Positions 1 to 8,541 are shown, counted from the stretch's first letter. The stretch is 64,000 nt of DNA from Bacillus renqingensis (GCF_016464375.1 NZ_JADDIU010000016.1:1-64000); one strand, 5' to 3'. The notes: generated by a model not told the origin, from the letters alone. Made by a program: numbers and translations.

Positions 1-85
1 ACAGGCGCGTTTAGCGCCGAGGAGGCTCCCGGGCTCGCCCGCGGAAAGCAAGCGCCCGGAACGGAAATCAACAGACAAATTCTAA
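1..85. repeat. GC-rich intergenic repeat fragment
   Basis: The first 85 bases are markedly richer in G and C than the following AT-rich spacer. They contain short inverted GC blocks (GGCGCG..TTAGCGCC, GCCCGCGG) and end in GGAACGGAAATCAAC. From memory this resembles a dispersed non-coding repeat common between genes in Bacillaceae chromosomes; I could not search for other copies. The segment is cut by the window edge and no ORF is supported. Bases 86-154 look like an ordinary AT-rich spacer. Confidence 0.4.
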
Positions 86-154
86 CTTCTTAAAGAAATT
101 TCACCATTACCTAATAAATTTTTGAAAAAACACTCAGTATAAACAGTTGCCGAT

Positions 155-604
155 TTATTGATATTGAATGCTCTTTACCCGTTCCATAATAATTTCTACA
201 AACCTATTACATCTAATGTAGTCTTCTTGTTGTGGTGTTAATTCAATTTTTAAGGTTGCTGCGAGGTTGGATTGGATAAACAGCATATCCCTAAATTTAT
301 CGACAGCCCCGCAAAACCTTGGATAACAGGTATCGCCCGTACCAACGACACCTGTCACAAGGTCTTTTAAATTATAAGTTTCAAACATTTCATAGATTGC
401 CCGCATTTCTCTGGGTATTTCTCCATTTCCCCATGTATAGGTGCCGATGACAATGGCATCGTAATCCATTACATCCGCTGTAGGAAATTTCTCCGCACGA
501 AAACAATCTGCCTGAACTTGTTTTTCAACAAATAGCTGCCATAAATGATCAACCACTTCTTCGGTATTCCCGGTTTTAGAAGAATAGACGATCGCAATTC
601 TCAT
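155..604 (-). CDS. Flavodoxin in the ribonucleotide reductase operon
   Basis: A 149-residue flavodoxin-like electron carrier. The N-terminus has the FMN phosphate-binding loop (SSKTGNTE, residues 8-15), and the TYTWGNGE segment near residues 55-62 fits the loop that stacks on the isoalloxazine ring. Its ATG overlaps the nrdB stop by 4 bases (ATGA), implying translational coupling, and it is the last gene of the nrdA-nrdB operon. By context it may reduce or maintain the R2 diferric/tyrosyl cofactor, the job of NrdI in class Ib systems. It is longer than typical NrdI (about 120-135 aa) and looks like an ordinary short-chain flavodoxin, so the nrdI symbol is withheld. Fold certain, partner inferred. 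Confidence 0.88.
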   Translation of the reverse strand: MRIAIVYSSKTGNTEEVVDHLWQLFVEKQVQADCFRAEKFPTADVMDYDAIVIGTYTWGNGEIPREMRAIYEMFETYNLKDLVTGVVGTGDTCYPRFCGAVDKFRDMLFIQSNLAATLKIELTPQQEDYIRCNRFVEIIMERVKSIQYQ

Positions 605-1647
605 AGTTCATCAAACCCATTCGATTGAGACACTTTGGAATAGGTCCTTGATTTCTGTTCAAAGAAATCCGACTTCGTGTCATTCATCATTTCATCACTG
701 AACACATGAATCCATGGCATTGGATTCTTTCGTTCCTCATATAAATTCTCCAGCCCGAGCTGCCGGAGCCGCTTATTGGCAAGATATTCCGTATAATGTT
801 CATATTCCTGCAAGTCAATTCCATCAATATCACGCAAGATGAAGCGGGCCCATTCCTTTTCAAGCTCGACAGCCTGTCCAATTGTGTTGTAGATATAATC
901 AATATTTTCCTGATGATGTAATTCCGGATTTTCAGTTAAAAGGATGCGGATAAACTGAGCAACGAAATAGGCATGCTGCATTTCATCCCGCTGGATGTAG
1001 CTGATCATTGTACTGGTTTTCAACATCTTTTGCTGGCGGGCCAGATGATAGAAAAAGGCAAACCCGGCATAAAAATAAATTCCTTCCAGATTAATCGAGT
1101 TAACCGCCAACTGGAATAAATGCTGTGGTGTAGGATGCTCACGAAAGCATTCATAGGCATCCAAAATAAGCTGGTTCCGCTGCTGTACGATTGGATCGCT
1201 TTTGGCTTGATTGAAGCGGAAATGTTGCTCTTGTAATGGTACAAGTGAACTTAAAATATAGGAGTACGACTCATTATGAACCGCCTCCTGCTGGGAAATG
1301 ACCGCAAATATCGCCTTGAAGCTTGAATCGGTCACATAATCCATCACTTGATACATCGTCGGTGTTTGCAGACTGTCTAATGATGCCAGCTGGGTATTGA
1401 TCCGTAAGAATACATCCTGCTCTGTCGGACTGAGCAGATCCCATTGTTTAATATCATCCTGCATATTGATTTCCTGCGCCTTCCAAAAATTAGACAACAA
1501 GGTCTGATACAATTCATACATCTGCGGGTAGGCAATATCATTCCAGTTAAGAATGCCTGATGATTGGCCGTTAATAATTCCTGTTGATTTATTAGGATAT
1601 TCAGGGTTTAATAGCTTGATTTTTTTTAAAGGTGAATGAATAGTCAT
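601..1647 (-). CDS. nrdB: Ribonucleoside-diphosphate reductase, beta (R2) subunit
   Basis: Small subunit of class I ribonucleotide reductase, which carries the radical used to make deoxynucleotides. From the chosen start (348 aa) the carboxylate/histidine metal ligands are visible: D91 (SLDSLQ), E121 and H124 (QQEAVH), E188 (NLEG), E222 and H225 (RDEMQH). Y128 sits seven residues after E121, where the tyrosyl radical is expected. An earlier in-frame ATG at 1677 would overlap nrdA, but the ATG at 1647 has a good AGAAGGAG site just upstream and follows the nrdA stop by 17 bases. It is the middle gene of a three-gene operon under the cobalamin riboswitch. Class Ia versus Ib is not settled by eye. 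Confidence 0.95.
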   Translation of the reverse strand: MTIHSPLKKIKLLNPEYPNKSTGIINGQSSGILNWNDIAYPQMYELYQTLLSNFWKAQEINMQDDIKQWDLLSPTEQDVFLRINTQLASLDSLQTPTMYQVMDYVTDSSFKAIFAVISQQEAVHNESYSYILSSLVPLQEQHFRFNQAKSDPIVQQRNQLILDAYECFREHPTPQHLFQLAVNSINLEGIYFYAGFAFFYHLARQQKMLKTSTMISYIQRDEMQHAYFVAQFIRILLTENPELHHQENIDYIYNTIGQAVELEKEWARFILRDIDGIDLQEYEHYTEYLANKRLRQLGLENLYEERKNPMPWIHVFSDEMMNDTKSDFFEQKSRTYSKVSQSNGFDEL

Positions 1648-1664
1648 CACAATTTCTCCTTCTC

Positions 1665-3953
1665 TTAGCTTTGACATGCTTCACATGCTTCGATTTCGGC
1701 TTGGGACGTGCTTCTGACATAATAGGTCGTTTTTAACCCATGTTTCCAAGCTGCCATATGCAGGTTGAGCAATTCTTTTGCCTTAATATCGTGCTTCACA
1801 TAAAGGTTGAAGCTTATCGCTTGATCGATATGGCGCTGTCTGGCAGCGTTTTGTTTAATGCTCCAAACCTGATCCAATTCATGCCTTGCCCGCCGGTAAT
1901 AGTTGTATGTCCGATGATTGATGTCAGGGGCAGTTACCTTGAATTTGAAATTCTTCTTTTCTTCCGCATATTCAACAGAATAAATCGGGTCAATACCGTC
2001 TGTAGAGCCGCCAATCTTTGCCGTAGAAGAGTTGGGAGCGACGGCCATTAACCAGCCGTTGCGAATTCCGTTTGCAGCCACCTCAGTTTTTAATTTCTGC
2101 CACCGCTCAGAGCGGTAATTTTTTCGTGAAAAATATTCACCCGTCTGCCATTCGGAGCCCTGAAATTTCTCGTATGCCCCTTTTTCCTTTGCCAATTCCA
2201 TCGAGGAGCGAATCGTATAGAAGGCAATGTCCTCGTACAGTTCATCAGCATAGGCAACAGCCTCCGGGGATTCCCAATGAATTTCTTTAAGTGCCAGCAA
2301 ATGATGCCAGCCAAATGTGCCAAGTCCGACAGCCCGATACTTTTGATTGGTTAGCTGGGCTTGACCAACTGTTATTGTGTTTAAATCAATGACATTATCG
2401 AGCATCCTTACCTGGATCGGGATTAACCGTTCTACCACATTGGCCGGAACCGCCCTGGCAAGATTGATAGACGATAAATTACAAACAACAAAGTCGCCTG
2501 GTTTGCGAACCATTACGATGTTCCCATCCTCATCTTGAAATTCCTTAACAATTGTCGTTGCCGACATATTTTGAGCAATTTCCGTGCAAAGATTGCTGCA
2601 GTAAATCGAAGTGCGCCCATATCCGTTTATATGCTTATTAGGGTTTTGCCGATTTACCTCATCGCGATAAAACATATACGGGGTACCGGTTTCTAGTTGG
2701 GATACCATAATTCGGACCATGATATCCATTGCCCGATATGTTTTCCTTGGCAAGAGAGGATGGTTGACGGCCTCTTGATATTTTTCGGTGAAATATTTTC
2801 GCTCGGTTTCATCATAAAAATCTTCAAGTCCTAACGGGTTCCCGTTTTCATCTTTCCAGCCCATAATTTGCTTTACCTGATGGGGACAAAAAGTATGCCA
2901 CTCGCCAATACTTCTACCGTGTTCATCGGTTTCTTCGAGTTTTTCCATAAAAAGATCCGGGATGGTGACACCAGTAAAAATATCATGGGCTTTGCGCCGT
3001 TCATCCCCGTTATTTGTTTTTAAATCGAGGAAACCGTTCATGATATCTTTATGGAACACATCTAAGTAAACCGCTATCGCCCCTTGGCGCTGTCCTAATT
3101 GATCCACACTTACGGCTGTATCGTTTACCAATTTAATCCACGGAATAATACCAGACGAGTTTCCTTTGAATTTCTTAATATCGGAACCAAGGGCGCGAAC
3201 TTTTCCGTAATAGATGCCAATCCCGCCACCGTCTTTACTTAGGCGGGCGATGTCCCAATTATTTAAGTAAATACCGTCGAGTGAATCGTCAATGGTATCG
3301 ATGAAACAGGATGAAAGCTGACCAAAGCTTTTCCCCGCGTTGGCGAGTGTCGGAGTAGCTACCGTCATATAGAGATGACTTAACGCCCAATAGGCTTCTT
3401 TTACAAGATGCAAGCGTTTGGATTTGCTTTCGTGTTTCATAATCGTCATGGCTATGATCATGAAGCGCTCCTGAGGAAGTTCAAAAACATTTCGTTCATG
3501 ATCTTTAGCCAGGTAGCGGTCAGCTAATAAAAATAAGCCTATGTAATTAAATAAACCATCTTGTTCCGGGTTGATTTCCTTTGCCAATTCTGCAATTTCA
3601 GCTTTACTATAAAGGTTTAACAAATCACTAGAATAGATTCCAGAAGTGGTTAACCGATGGATCAAGTCATAGAAATCACCGTATTTTAAAGAACGGTCAT
3701 ACTCGCGGTTTTTCGCTGCTTCGGCATATAATTCATTGAGAAACAAACGGGCCGCGACATATGTCCAATCAGGGTGGTCGATCGCAATTTGATTCACCGC
3801 ATACAATAACGCCTGCTGGTTTGCTTCAGCCTCGGATACGTTCAGTTCACGAACCCTTTCTATTAGTTTTGAGGCATCAATTTCGTATTTTCTTGCTGCT
3901 TGATTAATAGATTCTAAAAGATAACTTAATTCTGCTTGAACCTGCATGGTCAT
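1665..3953 (-). CDS. nrdA: Ribonucleoside-diphosphate reductase, alpha (R1) subunit
   Basis: The 762-residue catalytic subunit of class I ribonucleotide reductase. Visible active-site features are the first substrate-reducing cysteine (C216, QLSSCF), the N-x-C-x-E radical motif (NLCTE), the second redox cysteine (VVCNLSS), the paired tyrosines of the radical path (TTYYVRS) and the C-terminal CEAC thiol shuttle. A convincing N-terminal ATP-cone (VxKRDG) is not seen. The ATG follows AGGAGG at a proper distance, just downstream of a riboswitch-controlled terminator, so cobalamin should shut the operon off. Such control usually means the genome also encodes a B12-dependent class II reductase; that is inference. 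NrdA and NrdE naming cannot be separated here. Confidence 0.95.
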   Translation of the reverse strand: MTMQVQAELSYLLESINQAARKYEIDASKLIERVRELNVSEAEANQQALLYAVNQIAIDHPDWTYVAARLFLNELYAEAAKNREYDRSLKYGDFYDLIHRLTTSGIYSSDLLNLYSKAEIAELAKEINPEQDGLFNYIGLFLLADRYLAKDHERNVFELPQERFMIIAMTIMKHESKSKRLHLVKEAYWALSHLYMTVATPTLANAGKSFGQLSSCFIDTIDDSLDGIYLNNWDIARLSKDGGGIGIYYGKVRALGSDIKKFKGNSSGIIPWIKLVNDTAVSVDQLGQRQGAIAVYLDVFHKDIMNGFLDLKTNNGDERRKAHDIFTGVTIPDLFMEKLEETDEHGRSIGEWHTFCPHQVKQIMGWKDENGNPLGLEDFYDETERKYFTEKYQEAVNHPLLPRKTYRAMDIMVRIMVSQLETGTPYMFYRDEVNRQNPNKHINGYGRTSIYCSNLCTEIAQNMSATTIVKEFQDEDGNIVMVRKPGDFVVCNLSSINLARAVPANVVERLIPIQVRMLDNVIDLNTITVGQAQLTNQKYRAVGLGTFGWHHLLALKEIHWESPEAVAYADELYEDIAFYTIRSSMELAKEKGAYEKFQGSEWQTGEYFSRKNYRSERWQKLKTEVAANGIRNGWLMAVAPNSSTAKIGGSTDGIDPIYSVEYAEEKKNFKFKVTAPDINHRTYNYYRRARHELDQVWSIKQNAARQRHIDQAISFNLYVKHDIKAKELLNLHMAAWKHGLKTTYYVRSTSQAEIEACEACQS

Positions 3954-3977
3954 AGGTTTTCCTCCTCTTTGTCACAT

Positions 3978-4079
3978 AAAAAAACCGCTCGGGGATACTC
4001 GAGCGGATGAAACGATAACAAAACAAAAGGAAAGACTCCGAACCTTTTGTCGCCACCGTTTCATCTTCTTAGATCCCCG
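3978..4079 (-). terminator. Riboswitch expression platform: terminator and nested antiterminator
   Basis: Read on the minus strand, an intrinsic terminator has arms at 4000-4006 and 3985-3991 followed by seven Ts (3978-3984). A competing nested hairpin pairs 4073-4079 with 3990-3996, 4057-4065 with 4006-4014 and 4043-4050 with 4023-4030, all perfect complements. It uses bases of both terminator arms, so the two folds exclude each other. A third small stem (4080-4085 with 4065-4070) could hold the antiterminator 5' arm when ligand is bound. Pairings are read directly from the sequence; the switching order is inferred. Confidence 0.85.
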
Positions 4080-4099
4080 AAGAAGTTGAAACATCATAA

Positions 4100-4276
4100 A
4101 AAAAGACAGGTCTCCTGACTTATGCTTCATTCTACTATGAACCCTTCCCGTATAAGCGCCTTGCTAAACATCCTTATACAGTGGTTTGTCCATTTCGTCA
4201 GCATTTACAGTTGCGGGGGCAGTTCTGGACTAACACCAGATTCCCTATTAAGCCAAACGGCATCTTTTCCTAAGGC
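4100..4276 (-). promoter_or_regulatory. Cobalamin (adenosylcobalamin) riboswitch
   Basis: On the minus strand the leader carries the diagnostic B12 aptamer pieces in order: an AATAGGGAAT..GGTG block near 4245-4230, the B12 box GCCCCCGCAACTGTAA at about 4222-4207, a CCACTG block near 4183, GGGAAGG near 4148 and the 3' GTCAGGAGACCTG at about 4119-4107. The expression platform and nrdA follow directly. In this family cobalamin binding normally represses the downstream genes, here the B12-independent ribonucleotide reductase. Confidence 0.93.
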
Positions 4277-4386
4277 AAACACAATATATAGTTAAATTCC
4301 TACAAAATCAAACAATATGTAGTATTAATGATTAACCTTAATAATAGTGGAAACCCCAAAATAATGCAAGCATTTTGTTCATTTTT

Positions 4387-4538
4387 GGTGTCAGGCACCA
4401 AGAAAAGCAGAAGTACCCGTTTAGCGACGTATGGACTGGAACCCTTTGACTGAGATAAAGGAAACACGAAGAGCGGAGTACACTAGTCGCTGGGTGCTGG
4501 AGCTGGACATGTGAAAATTTCACATGGTGCCTGGCACC
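4387..4538. repeat. Composite repeat: GGTGTCAGGCACC / GGTGCCTGGCACC ends around a Bacillaceae-type repeat
   Basis: The left boundary is GGTGTCAGGCACC (4387-4399). The right part is CATGTGAAAATTTCACATG followed by GGTGCCTGGCACC (4508-4538), the same building blocks as the perfect palindrome at 6310-6352. The roughly 110 bases between them (GTTTAGCGACG..., TTTGACTGAGATAAAGG) resemble another intergenic repeat I recall from Bacillus relatives. The arrangement looks like a small non-autonomous element or one repeat inserted into another palindrome. No coding potential. The rest of the 4277-4622 gap is AT-rich spacer plus the ribosome site of the next gene. Confidence 0.55.
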
Positions 4539-4622
4539 AAAGTTTTCTGAAACTTTTCCTACCAAAAATCGTATGATTAAAAGGGGTAAGAAAAAACTGG
4601 TATTTTCGAAAGGAGTCTTTAT

Positions 4623-6305
4623 ATGGGCAATATTTTTTTATTTTCTTTGATTGTTGCCATCGCGTCGGCACTCCTTCTTCTTCCTATCAGCAAACACGCT
4701 CCAGCAACGAGCAAGGAAGGAAAAGGGGGAAAGCCGGCGGGTTATTTTGCAGTGATTTTGATTGTGATGATTGCTGTGTTCCTATTTTATTATTTTAGTA
4801 ATTTGGACCGAAACTTCTCGTCATTGTGGCCATTGGCAATCATTGTCACTGCATTAGGTACGGTCTTTTCTGCAGGCACAGAACGCAAACTCAAAGCGCT
4901 ATTGTTTATTGGAAGTCTCGCCCTTGGCGTATACTTCGCCACAGCGTTTTTGTTTAATGCCGATGAGAAATATGAGCTGGCAAAAATGAATGAAAAAGTG
5001 GAAATCAAGACGTTTGATGAAAAGGAAACACCAGCAAGTGTTCCGCCACAGTTTGCCCGAAACAAAATGAAAAAGGCATTCGGCCAGGTTCCAAATACAA
5101 GCTATTACGAGCTAGGGAACCTGCAAATTCAGAAGGTGAAGGGAGAATATGTTTATATTGCACCGGTGGAATTTTCGGGATTCTTCCGCTGGTGGAAGGG
5201 AGACCATACTCCGGGCTATTTCACCTTAAGTGCAACTGATTCTTCTGCTAATCCGAAGTTTGTGAAAAAAGAGATGACCTACACTCCGTCCTCTTTCTTC
5301 CATCAAAATATCAAGCGGCACATCCGCCTGCACTATCCGAAAAAGATTTTTTATGGGGATGTCCAATTAGAAGTGAATGAAGACGGAAAACCTTATTACA
5401 TACAATCCTTTGGGAATTATGTTTCCGCCCGCAATGGGTTTAAAGTGGAAGGGATAGTGATGGTCGATGCAAAAACAGGCGAGACGAAAGAATATCCATT
5501 AGCTACTATACCGAAATTTATTGACGGAGCCTTGGCACCTGAAGTGGTCAGCCTGCAAAATAGCTATTTTGGCAACTATGTTCATGGGTTTTGGAATAGC
5601 AAGTTTGGAAAATCAGACGTAAAGCTTCCTTCAGATGAAGGGACAGAGGCAAACGTCAGCCCTATTTTTGACGAAAATGGAATCATGTACTATTTCACGG
5701 ATTTCACCAGTCCGAAAAAAGGGGTCGACTCGATGCTTGGATACTCGCTAACGAACTCGAGGACCGGGAAGGCAACCTATTATACGGGAAAGCCAGCTGA
5801 ATCCTACATGGACTCGCAAGGTGCTCTCCAGATTATTGAGAAAAAATTCATTGAAAAGAAATGGCATGGAAAAATGCCGATTCTTTATAACTTCTACGGT
5901 GAAGCCAGCTGGTTGGCCCCTGTCCTCGATTCCAACGGCTTTCTACAACATTATTTTATTGTCTCTGCTGCCAATCCGGAAATCTCTGCTTACGGAGTTA
6001 CAGCGAACGAGGCGTTAAAGCAATATAAGACATCGCTGCAAAGAGGCCGTGGTACGGTTGACGGCAGCTCGAAAGCCGAAGAAAAACACATGGACGGGAA
6101 AGTTCTCCGGGTTTATAAAGAGAAGTCCGGCGATTCTACGATTGTCTCCTTTTTACTGGAAACCGGTCAAAACTTTATCATTTCATCCGAGAAAGCACCA
6201 ATGGTCATTTACCTAAAAGAAGGCGACAAAGTAAACATTCACTACCTAGACACAGGCGATAACTTCCTGCCGGTAAAGGATATAACCATAGAAGGTCTGG
6301 AATAA
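4623..6305 (+). CDS. Membrane protein with large extracytoplasmic domain, function unknown
   Basis: I do not recognise this 560-residue protein. Four hydrophobic segments occupy the first quarter (about residues 4-20, 43-60, 70-85 and 92-110), and a roughly 450-residue soluble part follows. The soluble part is rich in aromatic and charged residues with repeated GNY/GxPYY-like beta-strand patterns. It starts with ATG 8 bases after AAAGGAG. It stands alone: repeats flank it on both sides, and the palindrome at 6310-6352 follows its stop. Codon use looks native. It could be an envelope scaffold or sensor, but nothing visible supports a specific function. Confidence 0.8.
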   Translation: MGNIFLFSLIVAIASALLLLPISKHAPATSKEGKGGKPAGYFAVILIVMIAVFLFYYFSNLDRNFSSLWPLAIIVTALGTVFSAGTERKLKALLFIGSLALGVYFATAFLFNADEKYELAKMNEKVEIKTFDEKETPASVPPQFARNKMKKAFGQVPNTSYYELGNLQIQKVKGEYVYIAPVEFSGFFRWWKGDHTPGYFTLSATDSSANPKFVKKEMTYTPSSFFHQNIKRHIRLHYPKKIFYGDVQLEVNEDGKPYYIQSFGNYVSARNGFKVEGIVMVDAKTGETKEYPLATIPKFIDGALAPEVVSLQNSYFGNYVHGFWNSKFGKSDVKLPSDEGTEANVSPIFDENGIMYYFTDFTSPKKGVDSMLGYSLTNSRTGKATYYTGKPAESYMDSQGALQIIEKKFIEKKWHGKMPILYNFYGEASWLAPVLDSNGFLQHYFIVSAANPEISAYGVTANEALKQYKTSLQRGRGTVDGSSKAEEKHMDGKVLRVYKEKSGDSTIVSFLLETGQNFIISSEKAPMVIYLKEGDKVNIHYLDTGDNFLPVKDITIEGLE

Positions 6306-6309
6306 TTCC

Positions 6310-6352
6310 GGTGTCAGGCACCATGTGAAAATTTCACATGGTGCCTGACACC
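6310..6352. repeat. 43-bp perfect palindrome
   Basis: GGTGTCAGGCACC, then a 17-base ATGTGAAAATTTCACAT core, then GGTGCCTGACACC. The reverse complement is identical except for the unpaired central base. It starts 5 bases after the preceding stop codon. There is no T-run, so it is more likely a mobile or REP-like palindrome than a classical terminator, although the hairpin could protect the 3' end of the upstream mRNA. Related blocks occur at 4387-4399 and 4508-4538. Confidence 0.8.
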
Positions 6353-6415
6353 AACATCTGTTATGATAATTAATAGAGGGTGTATACGCTTTCAAAGGGA
6401 AAGGGGAAATGTTTG

Positions 6416-6901
6416 ATGGAAGATAGGGTGTTGCATGCGATTCAAGATGAATATCCTGATGATTTCGCTTGGTGTTATGGCTGTGGGCGGCTCAATGAGG
6501 CAGGGCATCATTTTCGAACTGGCTGGCAGGGGGAGCAGACGGTTACCATTTATTCGCCAAAGCCCGAACACCATGCATTGCCGGGCTTTGTTTATGGTGG
6601 ACTGATTGCTTCGTTTATTGATTGTCACGGGACCGGTTCCGCATCGCTGGCACTCCACCGAAAAAATGGTCACGAGCCGGGAGACGGGGTAGAGCCACCA
6701 CGATTTGTTACCGCTTCTCTTCATGTTAACTTTCTAAAACCAACACCAAATGGTGTGCCATTAAAGGCAGTGGGAACTGTTCACGAAATCCATCCAAAAA
6801 AATTTAAAGTTGTGACAGAAGTGTTTGCCAATGATACTCTTTGTGCTACCGGTGAAGTCATCGCTGTCGTAATGCCAAGTACATTTTTAAAAAACGGATA
6901 A
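6416..6901 (+). CDS. PaaI-type hotdog-fold thioesterase
   Basis: A 161-residue hotdog-domain protein of the PaaI/acyl-CoA thioesterase superfamily. The central segment FVYGGLIASFIDCHGTG has the usual glycine-rich turn and the acidic residue on the long helix, and ASLHVNFLKPTP matches the typical strand after it. Such enzymes hydrolyse acyl-CoA thioesters; the substrate here is unknown. An upstream GTG at 6380 is in frame, but ATG 6416 has an AAAGGGG ribosome site at good spacing and is preferred. A CYGCG motif near the N-terminus (residues 21-25) is typical of a PaaI subgroup. Appears monocistronic. Confidence 0.82.
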   Translation: MEDRVLHAIQDEYPDDFAWCYGCGRLNEAGHHFRTGWQGEQTVTIYSPKPEHHALPGFVYGGLIASFIDCHGTGSASLALHRKNGHEPGDGVEPPRFVTASLHVNFLKPTPNGVPLKAVGTVHEIHPKKFKVVTEVFANDTLCATGEVIAVVMPSTFLKNG

Positions 6902-7024
6902 AAACTAACTCTTTGATACCGACAGTCAAGGAGGTTTAATGTCTTTTTAGATTTTTCCCATTTTTGAAACAAAACCCCTCTTTAAATCGTCTATATAATA
7001 GATAGGTTTTCAGGGGGTTTGAGA

Positions 7025-7417
7025 ATGGGGCGGATGAAAAAAACACTATTGTTATTGATTATTATAGTCATAATGGGGGTTGGTCTAGTTTTTACCGGTT
7101 TTGGTTCTTCCGTTTTCCAGGAAGGGAACCCAGTTCCATTACTTGTTTCCGCCGTAAAGCTCCATCTCTCAAAATCTCCATATGTTCAGGTTACAAAATC
7201 AGAAAAACGAATTCGATTTTTGTCCATCAGTACAACGACTAATCACGATGAAATAGTAAAAAAATGTATGAGAACAATGGGCTGGGATTTTAAAGAACAA
7301 ATGGGTGCCGGTTTAATCTTTACCAAAAATGGTGAGGATGCTGTTGTGGAGGTCAGGCCGTATTCAAGAAAATATTTCATTTGGGAGATCCAAAAACCGT
7401 TTTTTGACAATACATAG
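7025..7417 (+). CDS. Small membrane-anchored hypothetical protein
   Basis: About 130 residues with one N-terminal hydrophobic segment (roughly residues 4-25) preceded by lysines and arginine, so probably a signal-anchor. A mixed soluble domain of about 100 residues follows. No family is recognised; the pattern (short basic anchor, compact beta-rich C-terminus) is common among Bacillus envelope proteins. The start is chosen at ATG 7025, 8 bases after a GGGGG site; TTG 7019 and ATG 7034 are alternatives. A TATAAT-like box lies near 6993. It stands alone and is followed by a terminator at 7543-7579. Confidence 0.65.
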   Translation: MGRMKKTLLLLIIIVIMGVGLVFTGFGSSVFQEGNPVPLLVSAVKLHLSKSPYVQVTKSEKRIRFLSISTTTNHDEIVKKCMRTMGWDFKEQMGAGLIFTKNGEDAVVEVRPYSRKYFIWEIQKPFFDNT

Positions 7418-7542
7418 GTAGTACAGTGATCGATAATCCGGACAAGTGGGCGAGTGGTGAATGGTCATGAGTATACCAGGCTAAGAATAACCCCTATAGG
7501 AATGAAGCCGCTCCAAAAAATTCAAAATAAAACATAATAACG

Positions 7543-7579
7543 GCGAGACACCACCATTAATAGTGTCTCGCTGTTTTTT
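7543..7579 (+). terminator. Rho-independent terminator
   Basis: Arms GCGAGACAC (7543-7551) and GTGTCTCGC (7563-7571) are perfect complements, followed by a run of Ts. It ends the preceding plus-strand gene. The rest of 7418-7644 shows no gene. Confidence 0.85.
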
Positions 7580-7644
7580 GCATCTATACCTTGTATAAAC
7601 AGGAACCAAATATCACATTTTCAGCAGCGTCATAGGAATAGGGG

Positions 7645-8541
7645 CTATTTCGCCTCTATTTGCTCAAAGTAGTCGTCAACCAATTGTTCAAGTTCTTTAA
7701 TTTGTTTTTGTCTTTCTTGATTTTCGTACCCCTGTAAAGAGAGCAAAACACTTTTTATAAGAAATCTGCGGGGATTCTTGGAATCCAATAACTCCTCTTC
7801 AATAAAATTCAATAAATCCATATATTTTAATTGTTCATGGTTTTGATGAAAACTATTTTTTATTATAACTAACTGCTGTTTAAGCTTCTTTCGGAACGTT
7901 TGATCCGGTTTTTTACAATCCGGCAGCCAGCTTTCTAAGACGTGTGGATGAATTAATTGTTCATTAGAATCTGCAAGCCCTTCCACAATATTTATTAACC
8001 GATTCACCGTATATCGGACGACTTTACTGATATTGCCATGTGACTCATTCGCAAAATAAGTAAATTTAATATTTTCCTTAAGCATCCCCATAAACATAAT
8101 GGCGCAATCTAACAGATAGGGTTTCTTTTTTTCACCGAAAATATCGATGAACCGTTGGTATATCCATCGTATGTTCCGAATCTTTCCCAATTCGATAAAT
8201 TTTTTAAGATCATCATCATGGGAAACCAATATTTCTTCAAATAGGGTAATTAATTTATTTTTACGATTGGCTACTAATTGTAATTCGATTTGCTTAATAA
8301 AAATCTCCATATCAGATGGATCCTGTCCAATTAGTACCTCATCCCGTTGTTTTTCTAACTTAGAAAATGACGTTTTAAAAATTTCCATTAATAATTCGTT
8401 TTTGGAGGCAAAATAATTATAAAACGTACCTTTAGAGATACCGCTGTAATCTAAAATATCTTGAATAGAGGTGGATTGGAAGCCTTTATCAATAAATAAT
8501 TGATGCGCCATTTTGACAACATGCTGTTTCCGGTCATTCAT
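7645..8541 (-). CDS. TetR/AcrR family transcriptional regulator
   Basis: A 298-residue regulator. The N-terminal TetR DNA-binding domain (about residues 5-55) includes the helix-turn-helix TSIQDILDYSGISKGTFYNYF. The ligand-binding part is long for the family (usually about 200 aa), as in B. subtilis YerO. It is divergent from a DHA2-type drug exporter at 8724, so it most likely represses that gene and is relieved by an exported compound. The shared intergenic region holds the exporter promoter and GTAC-flanked AT-rich dyads. The inducer is unknown. Confidence 0.9.
   Translation of the reverse strand: MNDRKQHVVKMAHQLFIDKGFQSTSIQDILDYSGISKGTFYNYFASKNELLMEIFKTSFSKLEKQRDEVLIGQDPSDMEIFIKQIELQLVANRKNKLITLFEEILVSHDDDLKKFIELGKIRNIRWIYQRFIDIFGEKKKPYLLDCAIMFMGMLKENIKFTYFANESHGNISKVVRYTVNRLINIVEGLADSNEQLIHPHVLESWLPDCKKPDQTFRKKLKQQLVIIKNSFHQNHEQLKYMDLLNFIEEELLDSKNPRRFLIKSVLLSLQGYENQERQKQIKELEQLVDDYFEQIEAK

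Noticed and set aside
155..604. Naming the flavodoxin nrdI
   Set aside because: Length and sequence look like an ordinary flavodoxin; only the operon position suggests an NrdI-like role.
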